Shown here piece by piece: positions 44,207 to 55,378 of a stretch of DNA of 64,000 nt. The notes beneath the pieces are model-generated. The model was not told the origin of the DNA. It worked only from the letters and a program-made list of their open reading frames with translations, and did not search any database. The stretch's first letter is position 1, and each line of letters begins with the position of its first letter. This DNA is from Platanthera guangdongensis (lineage: Eukaryota > Streptophyta > Magnoliopsida > Asparagales > Orchidaceae). The position numbers and the translations under genes were made by a program. The stretch spans positions 79,286,757-79,350,756 of the forward strand of contig CM077165.1 of NCBI GenBank assembly GCA_039583875.1. Reading direction: 5' to 3'.

Positions 44207-45724
44207 CTAATCCAAGGGGCCTGCGAAGAAACACGTAACAAAGCTCACTGTGTTTCCTTCGCAATACCGAGCTGGCGGCTTAATGAACCTCTTTGATCTC
44301 CGAAGAGGCTGCTCCTTGCTCACCACCTCCACTGCTTCTTCAGCATCAACTCTGTTCTCGGGCATACTTGGAGCATCGCTCCCCATACTTCCTGAGTCAA
44401 AAGCTTCAGCCCCAGAATTTGAAACACCTGGAACTCCTGGTGACATAGGTAGCTCCACCTGAAGATCTTCAGCAGCTTCCTCCTGCCCTTCATCAACCCT
44501 GCTCTCATACAGTTCAATAGTACCTCCTCCATACGACGTCAGCTCATCAAAGACAACGTCTCCTGAAACAAAGAACTTCTTTGTTACAGGATCCATGCAC
44601 TTCCACCCCTTCTTCCGCTCATCATAGCCCACAAAGACAAGCTTCCTTTCCTTTGCATCAAGCTTGGTCCTCTGAGCATACGTGATATGAACATAGCAGG
44701 TTGATCCGAACACTCAAAGGTGTTCCACACTTGGATTCTCCTTAAACATCATTTTAATCGTACTCAGAGGCATCCGATTGATGACATACGTTGTGTAGGC
44801 CATTCCTTCCGCTCAGAAGGACCTCGGAATGCCCTTTGCATGAAGCCAGCATTTGCAAGTTTCCATTAAGTGACGGATCATACTCTCCGCTACTCCATTT
44901 TGTTGTGGAGTATGAGCACAAGTAAGCTCCCCCTGGATTCCGTGATTCCTGTAAAAACTAGAGAACTAAGATGAGACAAACTCACCATCGTTGTCTGATC
45001 TGAACTTCCTAATCCGCAAACCAAGCCGGCCCTCCACATGCTCCTTGAACTCCACAAACAAATTGAAAGTTGCCGACTTCTCCTTCATGAAATACACCCA
45101 AGTGTATCTTGAGTAGGCATCAATCAACACAAGCATATATTTGTTGCCTTCAAGACTAGCGGTTGATGTTGGCCCCATCAAGTCACCATCAATACATTCC
45201 AAAGGTGCCTTGCTCCTCGTTTGAGACTTATCAAATGGAAGGCGATGTGCCTTACTGTATTGACATCTGGCACAAACATGGCCATCTCTGTAGGAGGAAA
45301 ACTTTGGCAAGTCTCTCACCAGGATCTTCATTGACATAGCCTTGAGCTTATCCATCCCAACGTGCCATAGTCTTTCATGCCAGATAGCCGCGCTATCATT
45401 GGCCCCCTTCTGATCAACATAAGAGACTGTTGACAGAACAAACAAGTATCTTACTCTTCTTCCTACATGAGCAACATCAGCCTTTACCGCTAATACGTTG
45501 CGGAGAAACCTTACTTCTGTTGGGCCAAACAGAACATGAAAACCCGCGTCGACCGCATTGGTCATCGAGAAGAGGCTCTTATTCATGCTGGGTACGTGAT
45601 ACACAATCCTTAGAGTAAGCGGACCCTGAGAACTCTCCAAAGAAACAATACCCTCCTTCTCTACAGAGTGAATAAAATCATCAGCTGTAATAATAGCTTC
45701 GTTACCTGTGAACGGTTGCAGAGA
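44207..45724 (-). pseudogene. C1 integrase and linker
   Basis: The zinc domain has WHERLWHVGMDKLKAM and CARCQYSKAHRLPF. The core has Asp in CIDGDLMGPTSTAS and Asp in KFRSDNDGEF. The TPQQNG segment after it is broken (44900-44965). The next part reads FGSTCYVHITYAQRTKLDAK and FVGYDERKKGWKCMDP. A TGA replaces the Trp of the FWAE motif near 44815. The linker to RT is Glu/Ser-rich and ends in a PPARYCEG segment. Confidence 0.88.
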
Positions 45725-46719
45725 TCAGAACTTCGACTCATCTCCAGTGAGGTGATAACCATACCCTGAGTCGACTATCCAGTCATCTTGGTAGTCAACG
45801 ATGGCAAGAGCATGAGCATCAGAGCTTGTCATGAAGGCTCCTCCCCACCCGACTTCCTCAGAACTGGAACAAGCTCCCTCCTTGCCCGCAACATGCCCAG
45901 GTTGCAATTTGACCTGCAGTCACACTTGAAGTGGCCTGCCTGATTACATCTATAACACTTCAACTCTTTCTTCTTGTTTTTCCATGGAGCATAGCTCCTC
46001 TCTTGCTGATAAGAGGTTGATGGTCCTTCTTTTGTAGCAGGCTTCTTCTTCTTCCCCATCTCTTCTTCTTCTTCTTCTCAGTGATGAGAGCTTCACTACC
46101 TCCATCAGAGATAGTCACCCTGGCCATCTGCCTGGCCAAGCTCTCCTGTGATGCTAACAAATTTTCTAGCTCTAGCAGAGAAGGTTGAGTTGCCGATCCT
46201 TGCACGGATGTCACAAAGGCCATATATTCCTTCCGTAAGCCGCGGACTATGTGCCTCTTCAACTTTGATTCAGAGATGGGCTTATCAGGATACAATGCTG
46301 ATATTTCAGAGCATAGATTCTTCATCTTCAAGAAGAACTTAGAGACAGAAAGACCACCTTGAGTTGCCTTAGCCAACTCATTTTTCAGGAACTGCAGCCC
46401 AGCCACATTCTTCCTGTTGAACAACCCATCAATGGTTGCCCAAATTTCTGCAGCAGACTCATATCCTAAGATGTGATCAAAGAGCTCATGTGAGACAGCT
46501 CGTTTGAGAGCAAACTCTGCCTTAGCATTAGTTTTTTCTCCAAACTCTCACTTCCTCAGCAGTACCAGTAGTAGCAGTAACCTCTTGCTTGTTGTCACCA
46601 CCGACGACCTCCCATAGCTCCTCACCCAAGAGATAGCTCTTCGTTCAAAACTTCCACTTCTTGAAGTTAGTCGTTGTCAGAAGCTCAATGCCAAGACCTC
46701 TTCCGTATGCTCCTTCCAT
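45725..46719 (-). pseudogene. C1 gag and protease start
   Basis: The likely start is the ATG at 46717-46719 (MEGAYGRGLGIELLTTTNFK), matching the C2 gag start. A TGA follows after about 24 codons and the frame shifts before 46424. The capsid core (LQFLKNELAKATQGGLSVSK, LRKEYMAFVTSVQG) is followed by a Lys-rich segment, a zinc knuckle CYRCNQAGHFKCDC near 45925, and the protease site WIVDSGYGYHLTG near 45755. Confidence 0.87.
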
Positions 46720-46805
46720 TGCAAAATCACCACTAATCACAAGGCATCCAGAAGCACCGAGCACTATCTGAGGTTGATAACAGCTCACTGCTCAAGCCAC
46801 TGATA

Positions 46806-46817
46806 GCTGTGATACCA
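46806..46817 (-). other. C1 primer-binding site
   Basis: TGGTATCACAGC on the minus strand is one base off the initiator tRNA-Met match and directly follows the 5' LTR end. Confidence 0.87.
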
Positions 46818-48462
46818 TGTTGAAATTTCACAAGTCAATCAACTAATAGTTTTGTTATCAAGTAAAAAACACTTCCAATAACTTTCAAGCTGATCACTTG
46901 ATTAAGCAGAAGACGAGCACTAGGCATAGGAACACTCCAAGCATAAACTGAGCAATATATCCGTGACAATGAAGAGCACACACAGATCTTGCATTAACAA
47001 CTATCAACTTTACAATGCAAGGTTTACAAGGCGAGACATGATTTCGCCAAGTACAATGAGAGAAAACAAGAGCTAAAAACAAGCCGAGCGGACTGCCTCC
47101 CAGACCGCTTAGTCCGCCGAGACTGCCGAGACCGCCAGGCCGTTGCTGCTATACTGAAATTATGGAGTCCGCACAAGCCACGCGGACAACCCGTTATTTT
47201 GTTGATGTCTGCTCTACACGCAGATGCCGAACTGAATGAACAGACCTCCAAGTCTGCCTAGATAGCGACCTGATAATTGAACTTGGATCAAACTGAGAGA
47301 GAAACTGACTGGCCGTGACCTGCGACCTGCTGAAACTGCTGATTGTAAACCGCAAGTTCCACTAGTTCCTGACCTTGATCAGAACCAGACTCCCGACTTC
47401 ACAGTGCTAGCCGCACAACCTGCAAACTGCAACCAGTTAAACTCAAACCGCATGATCTAGAAAACCGAGTCCACAACAATTTGATATGCGCACAACTTAC
47501 TGTTCACTCTGTTACTGTAGACGTGCAGGGGGGTCTATTTATAGGCGAGGTGAGGAGTGTGGTCACCGCCCTAGTGAATAGAGTCACCACCCCAGCTCGT
47601 AGCTAGCAAACCCCAGTCCGCTGAGTCCGCAAAGACTTAGCCGAACTGCAATATAACATGTCAGGCGCCAAAACAAGGATATACCACACCAGGCGGACGC
47701 TGAGCAAGTTCGCACACATGCAACATGCGGACACAACATCCCATTCATAGCGTCAGTCCGCATGCTATATACCGATATAGTGCAGTCTACAAGCAAGCCA
47801 CCAGTCCGCCACTCTGGATAGCACACAGACACAGCCACAGCCAATACTGCATCAGTCTGCATGCCATACGCGGACATGGCGACAGATCGCATAGCTCAAC
47901 AACAACATTAAGCTCGCCGTAGGAGTCCACGACCAAAAGGCAGACTGCCCGGTCACCAGTGGACTCTGCAGACATAATGAACACCACGAACTTGTCACAG
48001 AGAGTGACCAAGTCCAACCCACCAAAGAACAAGTGAGATCTTGGCGGACACCAAAACAGCAGACCGCAAACAACAGGGTCAGTCTGCCACCAAGAAAGCG
48101 ACAACCACCACCGCAACAATGGATAGCTCGGCAAGGACCAATGCCGGCCTCCAACACCAGTCCGCAACAGCGGACCCTGCAGACTCAAAACCATGCCCGC
48201 CACAACTCCGCGGATATAACCTCTAATCCACCGGACAACATCAAGAGCAAGAACTGCAGAATCGCAGGTCGAGCTAAGCACCAAATCACAAGTCCACCAA
48301 GCAAAGGCCGCATAGGCCGCTCTAGAAGAACAACCAAACCACCAAGCCTAACACCGGGCAAGACACCCAGGCCGCAAGGCCAGTCCGCCCAGGCCACGGA
48401 CTCAGACCGCGCAGTCCGCCCGGCCTGCTCCATCATCCACTTTCACTTCAAAATTTTCAACA
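46818..48462 (-). repeat. C1 5' LTR
   Basis: It pairs with 41021-42666. It starts TGTTGAAATTTCAC and ends AAATTTTCAACA on the plus strand. TATA box is at 47535-47544. As in the other family C LTRs, the U3 side carries many GTCCGC/GCGGAC hexamers. Open frames inside (for example 47787-48284) recur in the C1 3' LTR with stops and are not taken as genes. Confidence 0.93.
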
Positions 48463-49999
48463 GGTTAAGCATAGTTTGTACTTACACAAGCAGTGAGTTT
48501 GTGAACGCTGGATGAGCTAGAGTTGGTTTAGACTAAATTAACCTTTTATAGCTCCTACTTCTCTTTTTCATTTCAGATAACTTTCTTTTCTTCAGCAAAG
48601 ACTCTTCTTATTCCTTAGATTTAGAGGAACTTAATTCTTCAATAGCGGGTGTCTCTTTGGCTTTGTCAGTATCTGGGTCCAACTTCCCCTTAACCATTGC
48701 ATCTTTCTCATTAATATTGATACTTTCCAAGTTAACACCAACATGCTAAATTTCAGCATCAGGAACTTCAATCTGGGGAATTTCAGCTATCTCCCCCTTG
48801 ATGTTAGTTTCTTTGAACAAAAGATTTTCTTCCACTGCCTCCGTAGAGGCAGGATCTTCATATTCTTTCTCAAGAATCTGCACATCTTGTGCAAGTATCT
48901 TAGCTTCTCCCCCAACTTTATTTTTAAGTATTTCTACATCAGTCTCTTTAGGGAATTCATCTTCCATCTCTTTCTCAGACATTTCATGTTCAGGAATCTT
49001 TGATTGTTCCAGTTCATGTACAACATCCATAATCAAAACATCTATTGCATCATTTCAGTTTCAGGCAGATTAATGAGCTTCTCCCCCTCAATTGTTTCTT
49101 TTTCTGGAATGTTCTTCTCCTGCGCCTGATCAATTATTCCAGGTGAGAGTCTTGGAGATCTTCTTTGTTCTTCCTCAACAACCTTATTTAAACTAAAATC
49201 CACTTGTTCCTCAGAATCACTTGAGGACTCAGCTTCCTCTACCACTGCTTTCTTGCCTTTTACCTCCTTTATCTTCTTGGGTTCTGGAGTCTCCTTAGAC
49301 AAGACTCTATCCCATCTTAACAAAATCATTAGGTCCATTCTCCTTATGTGGTTGATCCATGTTCCAACTTTCTGGTTGATATTATCTGGAAATGTCTTAA
49401 CCAGATACAAACTAACAATTTTGCCCATATTGGGCTTATGAATCGCTTTTGCAATCTTGTCAAACACAACCCTATTCCAATCAGTCTTAATTATGAAAAT
49501 AATTCTTGTCATCAGGCTAGACATGATGGTTGAAATCCTGTCATGTGCTCTAGCCTTACAAAGGAGGACCTTTCCTATCACTTTAGATAGAAACTTGCCT
49601 TAGGAATTCATTCCCTTCCTGTTCAGTGAATTACCAAACCTTGTGGTTGGAGCCAATCCACACCACTCAAAGGTCTCTATAGTCTTATTGGAAACCAGTT
49701 CATCTTCCTGTGCAGTTCTAGGAATCTGTAAGACTTTATCCAGCCTTTTGATTGTGACCTTTACTCTTGCTCCATTTACACTGGATTTTATCTTGGCTGT
49801 CTTCGGGTTTAGTGAAGCATTGGAATAGAACTCAGATACTTCTCTCTTCCATATCTTGGTTGGTTCAGAAAGCATATACTCAAGACATGCCTCATTGACA
49901 AGGTCTATCACATTATTGATCTATTCTTGTGCGGAGACGAATCTATTTCGCACTAGTTCATAACCCTCGTTGATGTTGTCGTCCATCTTGGGTTCCATT
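48463..49999 (-). pseudogene. Element S accessory frame, N-terminal part
   Basis: The first ATG is at 49997-49999 (MEPKMDDNINEGYELV). A TAG follows at codon 26, then the frame reads on (NEACLEYMLSEPTKIWKREV, FEWCGLAPTTRFGNSLNRK), a TAA, then HDRISTIMSSLMTRIIFIIK and YLVKTFPDNINQKVGTWINH. After a frameshift near 49040 an acidic Glu/Lys-rich stretch runs to the C1 insertion. The N-terminal 200 residues look like a folded helical domain resembling proteins labelled as plant transposon-associated domains; I recall that resemblance but cannot verify it here. It lacks nuclease, RT or protease motifs. SIRE-like elements often carry such an extra frame, in some cases called env-like. Confidence 0.65.
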
Positions 50000-50115
50000 T
50001 GAGTTGAGAGAGCTTGAGATTGAGAGGTTTCGACTAATGATTTCTAGGTCTAGACACTCAGCAAACAGTCTCTCAAGTTTTCTGGTAAGCGTAGTCGACA
50101 ACTCCTTACACCTCC

Positions 50116-50350
50116 AATTTATAGTAATTGTCTGCTAAAGGCGCGCTGTATTTAGTAATTTTCTAAATATTCCAGAAATGTCCAGTGTCGACATGGAAAA
50201 TCTACTATATAGAGATGTGTCGACTTATGTCGACACAAGTTTCATATCTCTCGACACAGACCTCAGGGTCTCAACACCCTTATGTTTCGACACTAAATTC
50301 TAATTATCTCGACACACACTGTGGTGTCTCGACACAATCCTTCGACTTAG
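50116..50350 (-). promoter_or_regulatory. U3-like module before the accessory frame of element S
   Basis: Between the pol stop (50482-50484) and the accessory ATG (49999) are about seven CGACAC/GTCGAC palindrome units (50185-50340; GTGTCGACAT, TGTCGACACA and variants). They are followed on the minus strand by the TATA-like box CTATAAATT (50116-50124), about 117 bases before the ATG. The order palindromes, TATA, start matches the LTR U3 of this family. I infer an internal promoter. The LTR end motif TGTTGGGTACAT is absent, so it is not a whole LTR. Confidence 0.55.
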
Positions 50351-50481
50351 ACAAAGTTTGTGTTCTCAATATAATTTCTTGAGTTATATGAAGTCTTTCT
50401 TGGTAATTTAGATTTGTTGACCGAGTTAGTCATCTTTAATAAGTTGTACAAACTTTTGTTGTTACTAATTGAAAATCTTTA

Positions 50482-52085
50482 CTAAATGTTCAACATACCT
50501 AGTTCAAATTTAAAGTACTTGAACTTGCTTTCATCTAGGGGTTTTGTCAAAATGTCAGCAACTTGTCTATCTATTAGAGAATACTATAAGCTAATATTTT
50601 CTTTTTCAACATTCTCTGTGAAAACGTGATATCTAATTTCTATATATTTAGTTCTACTGTGTGAAACAGGATTATTAGCAATAGAAATTACACTAGTAGA
50701 ATCACAAAACATAACACATTTACTTAGTTGTACACTGTATTCCAGTAGTTGATGTTGAATCCACAGCAACTGTGCACAGCAGTTTCCAGCAGATATGTAC
50801 TCAGATTCTGTTGTAGAAACTGCAACACTTGTTTGCTTCTTGCTACTCCAACTTATAAGTCTTTTTACTAGAAACTGTCAAGTTCCAAAAGTACTCTTTA
50901 TGTCTTCTTTACACCCTGCAAAATCTGCATATCTGTACCCCGTGAGTTCAAAATCACTATCCCTATGATACCAAAGCCAAAGATTGGGTGTGCCCTTGAG
51001 ATATCTCAGTATTCTCTTTACACTAGTGTAATGAGACTCTTTGGGGAGTGCTTGGTACTTAGCACAGACACATGTTAAGAACATAATATCTGTCCTACTA
51101 GCAGTCAAATACAGGTGTGATCCTATGATGCTTCTATAGAAGGTTTCATCAGCTGGTTTCCCATATTCATCCTTGTGTAGTGACATAGAGTAACCAATTA
51201 GAGTTCTCATTGTAGAAGAATTCTCCATATCATACCTCTTAATCAACTACTTAGTGAACTTAGACAGAGAGATGGATATACCATCCTCAGATTGTCTAAC
51301 TTGGAATCTCAAGAATAACTTTAGCTCACTTATGCTGCTCATTTCAAACTTTCCTTGCATAAGCCAGACAAGTTTTCCACACAGCTTCTCATTAGTAGAC
51401 CCAAAAATTATGTCAACTACATATATCTGGACTAGTATGCCTGATCCTTTGATGTCCTTAAGGAATAATGTCTTGTCTATCTTTCCTCTAGAGAATGTTT
51501 TCTCTATAAGAAAGGTAGACAGGGTCTCATACCACGCTCTAAGTGCCCGTTTTAACCCATACAAAGCTTTGTGCAATCTGTAGACATAGGAGTTGAGTTT
51601 ACGGTAAACAAAACCTGGTGGCTGCTCTACATAAACTTTCTCCTTCAGTGTACCATTATGGAATGCTGACCTTATATCCATCTAGTAGACATTGTATCCT
51701 TTGTATGCTATATGAGCTAAAAAGAATCTTATGGCTTCTAGCCTAGCTATAGGAGCAAAGGTTTGGTCAAAGTCTATCCCTTCCTCTTGTCTATATCCTT
51801 TAGCCACTAATCTAGCTTTATTTTTAACAATAACCCCATACTCATCTAGTTTATTCCTATAAATCCACTTAGTGTCTATAACATTGTGATCACTAGGTCT
51901 GGGAACTAGAATTTAGACTTTGCATCTTTCAAATTGATTGAGCTGTTCTTGCATTGCAATAATCTAGTTTGGGTCTGAATTAGCTTCTTCAAACATTTTA
52001 GGTTCTACCTGAGATAGAAACCTAGAGTATAGAACCTCATTTTGATGTTTACTCCTAATAATCACTCCTAGCCTGACATCACCTA
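50482..52085 (-). pseudogene. Element S reverse transcriptase and RNase H
   Basis: RT motifs are MDIRSAFHNGTLKEKVYVEQ and HKALYGLKRALRAWYETL, with the active site read as IYVVDIIFGSTN, where the first Asp of the YVDD pair is now Val. RNase H shows YRYADFAGCKEDIKSTFGT, then SVISIANNPVSHSRTKYIEI, ending DILTKPLDESKFKYFKFELG with TAG at 50482-50484. There are frameshifts near 51247 and 50870 and several stops. The RT could not work even if the frame were repaired. Confidence 0.9.
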
Positions 52086-53435
52086 TTATTTGATCAATAG
52101 TATGATTCTAAGTTGTCTAACTGCTACTTGCAGGTGCCTACCAACGCCTAGTTCTGCAGGAGAATTAGGATGATTGTCTTCCTCCTCCTGGGCAATTATT
52201 TTATCTTCTATAAGAATTTCTACTTTGTCTCTAGTGTGTAACTCTAGATTAGGTGAACCACTTATATTTAGCTTTTCCATCCTAGAGTATGCATTACCTA
52301 GACCAGAGTTGTTAGAAATCTCATTATATAGTACAGAAGTTTCATCAAAAACTACATTAATTGATTCCTCTACAACTTGATTTTTCAAGTTGTAGATCAT
52401 GTATGCTTTGCTATGTACACGATACCCTACAAAGATTCCTTCATAGGATTTCTCTGTAAACTTACTTAGATAAGTTTTCCTATTGTCCAATACATAACAC
52501 TTACTACCAAAAATTTTAAAGTAGGACAGATTTGGTTTTCTATCTTTCACTAGTTCATAGGGAGTCTTGTAGTGATTCTTGTTGATCAAGGCTCTATTCT
52601 GAACATAGCACGATGTATTTATAGCCTCAGCCCAGAAATATTCTAGGAGATATGTATCACACATCATTGTTCTAGCTGCCTCAATGAGAGTTCTATTTTT
52701 CCTCTCAGCAACTCCATTTTGATATGGTGTTCTTGGAGAGGATAACTTTTGAAAGATCCCTAGTTCCTTACAGAAATTTTTCATATTTTCTAATTGAAAT
52801 TTTGTACAATGGTCACTTCTAAGCTTGATCACAGAACATCCCATCTCATTCTGAACTTGTCTGACAAAATCAACAAGGATGTCTAGTGTTTCAGACTTTC
52901 CCCTTAGGAAGAATACTCATGCAAACCTAGAGTGACCATCCACAATCACATATGTATAGTACTTCCTACCCAAACTAAGAACTTACATAGGACCAAATAG
53001 ATCCATATAAAGTAAGTACAAACACCTCTCAATGTCTTTGGAATGAATACTCTTAAAAGAGGCTTTTGTCTGTTTGCATTTTTGACATGCTGGACATAAG
53101 CCTTCTTTGGAGCATTTGAGTTGTAGACTATTTCTAACTAAGTCCATAGAGAATAGCTTGCTCATAGATTTATAATTTAAGTGAGCCAGCCTCTTGTGCC
53201 ATTGCACACACAATGAGTCTTTCTCACTAGATACTAGGTATATAGGTGATTTCTCATTTACACTTAAGAAATTTAGAAAATAAATGTTCACACACCTAGT
53301 GTTTGATAAGATGATCTCTTCATCACTTGGATTCCATATCTGACACTTGTCATTATGGAAAATAATTTGATAACCTATATCACAAAGTTGACTTATGCTT
53401 ATCAGATTGTGGTTCAATCTTTCCACATAAGCCAC
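52086..53435 (-). pseudogene. Element S integrase
   Basis: The zinc domain has WHKRLAHLNYKSMSKLFSMD and CPACQKCKQTKASF. The first catalytic Asp is in YMDLFGPM. After a broken segment (52845-52980) the second is in KLRSDHCTKFQ and Glu in TPYQNGVAERKNRTL. FKIFGSKCYVLDN and EGIFVGYRVHSKAYMIYN follow, as in element R. The frame is interrupted between 52983 and 52844. Confidence 0.9.
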
Positions 53436-53709
53436 TTTTGTGATGAAACAAGGCCATTAGAAATGTTACCATATTCCTTGATGAGTCCTTTCTCTGACCC
53501 TCCAAAGATAACTTTTTGTCCATTACTAACTATAGTGTAATCCGTTAGCAGACACCTTATTCCAGTCATGTGCCTGGAACAACCACTTTCCAAGTACCAT
53601 ATTGGCCTTCCTGAGGTACTTGGTTCCACGTAAAAACACAGAATTAATTCACCTTAGGCAACCAAATAGTTTTGGGGCCTTGGTTTCTGTTAGGACTTGT
53701 TGTGTGAAA
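53436..53709 (-). pseudogene. Element S gag end and protease site
   Basis: On the minus strand the sequence reads NQGPKTIWLPKVN, a stop, then PIWYLESGCSRHMTG, where the catalytic Asp of DSG has become Glu (ESG). VIFGGSEKGLIKEYGNIS follows. It is cut on the right by the C2 3' LTR at 53710. The matching gag part with the second zinc knuckle is absent from the window. Confidence 0.85.
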
Positions 53710-55366
53710 TGTTGGATTTTCTCAAAGTGGTCAACAAGCCAGTCTAACGCCAAATTAATATCCTCAGAACTATCAAGATCACACCTTAATCATGCGGAAA
53801 CCAGAAAAGCAAGCTCAACAACCAAAAGAAACCATAGGGGCAAGGAGATCATATATTTATTTCTTATTTACAGAGTGAGGTATACATGGCGAGAAATGAT
53901 TTCGCCAGTACCCAGGAACACAGAAAAGTTACAAGTAAAACAATTCGAGCGGATAGAACTAGAGACCGCCGAGACCGCCCAGTCCGCCAAAGTCGCCGAG
54001 GCAGCCTGAACTGCTACTGCTGCTAGAAGAAGAATAGAACATGGAGTCCGCCGAGACTGCGAGGTCGTGCGGACAAACCATTATTCGTTGATTGCTACAA
54101 GCTGCTGCTGAACTGAAGAACAGAACGCCTACCCGCCCGAGTCCGGCGGACATGTTATTGAACTTGGAAAAGCTGAAGCAGAGAAAACTGACAAGCTGTA
54201 GAAGCGACCTATTGAGACTGTCGATTGAAACCTCAAACTTCACTAATGCTGATCGCAGTCAAAGCCAAACTCCTGGCACCTCAGTGTTAGCGCGCAACCT
54301 GCAAACAGCAAACAGTTAACACTCTTCAACCCGCGCGGATAGGAAAAACCAGACCGCAACACTTAACCAAGACTCAAGTTACTGTTCACTCAGTTACTGT
54401 AGATGTGTCAGGGGGTATATTTATAGGTGAGGTGAGGAGTGTGGTCACCACCATAGTGAATAGAGACACTGCCCCAGCCCGCGTGCTAACAAATCCCAGT
54501 CCGCCGAGTCCGCAAGGACTTAGCCAGACTTCAAACCCACCAGGCGCCAGGTCAAAGCCAGTCCGCCACCTTGTGGACACAATGCCAGTCGGAACAACAC
54601 AAGCATAGTGCCAGTGTGCCAATCAACACACCATGCAGACAGCCACAACCCATGTTGCATCAATCTGCACACTACACGCGGACAAGGCGACAGTCTGCAC
54701 AGCTCGAGAAAAATGCTATAGTCTGCCATGAGTCCACTACCAACAAGCAGTCCGCCCGGTCAAAAGCGGACTCTGTGGACACTGCAAACACCATGGAATT
54801 GTCACAGAAATTGACCAAGACCAGCAGCCCATCAAGCAACTGGCGTGAGATGGCGGACAAAGAAGACCCAATCCGCCAATCAACAGGACAGTCCTCCATA
54901 AGGATGTGGCTAACATTCATTACATCATCGGAAAGCTTGGAAAAAAACCAAATCCCATCTCTAAAGCCAGTCAGCAAAGGTAAACTCTGCGGACGCAAAG
55001 CTAGTCCGCCGCAACACCGTGGATATAACTTCCAATCCGCCTGGTTACCCCAAGAACTGGCTAACTGGAAGGCCGCAAGTCAAGCTTAGCACCGCCAACA
55101 GACCGCCAAACACAGTCCACACAGGCCGCTCCACTAGATGCCCAAGTCGCTAAGACTTCCTTGGCCATAGGCTATCTAGGCCGCACACCAGTACTCCCAG
55201 ACCGCAAACACAGGCCGCATAGGCCGCTCCACAAGAACAGCCAAGCCACCAAGTCCAGCCAGTCCAGGTCACCCAGTCCGCAACCATCAGTCCGCCCAGC
55301 CCGCGGACTCAGACCGCTCGGAGCGCCCGACCTGCACCATCACCCACTTTCACTGCATAAATTTCA
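53710..55366 (-). repeat. C2 3' LTR
   Basis: It starts TGTTGGATTTTCTC and ends AAATTTCA. TATA-like box is at 54416-54426. Polypurine tract ACGGGGGAGGGT (55367-55378) adjoins it. The LTR's expected TGTTGAAA start on the element strand is shortened to TTGAAATT, so a terminal dinucleotide has been lost. Confidence 0.9.
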
Positions 55367-55378
55367 ACCCTCCCCCGT

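Larger units (their letters stand above)
41021..48462 (-). mobile_element. C1: Ty1/copia family C element inside the element S accessory frame
   Basis: LTRs of 1646 and 1645 bases flank an internal region of 4.15 kb with gag, protease, integrase, RT and RNase H in copia order on the minus strand. The ends are TGTTGAAA/TTTCAACA. The flanks AGTCA (41016-41020) and GGTTA (48463-48467) differ by two transitions and could be a decayed target duplication. LTR difference is about 7% over the first 240 bases. The coding region has several stops and at least four frameshifts. Confidence 0.93.

Noticed and set aside
48463..49999. Host gene interrupted by C1
   Set aside because: It lies in the same orientation between the pol stop and the polypurine tract and 3' LTR of element S, so it belongs to the element.
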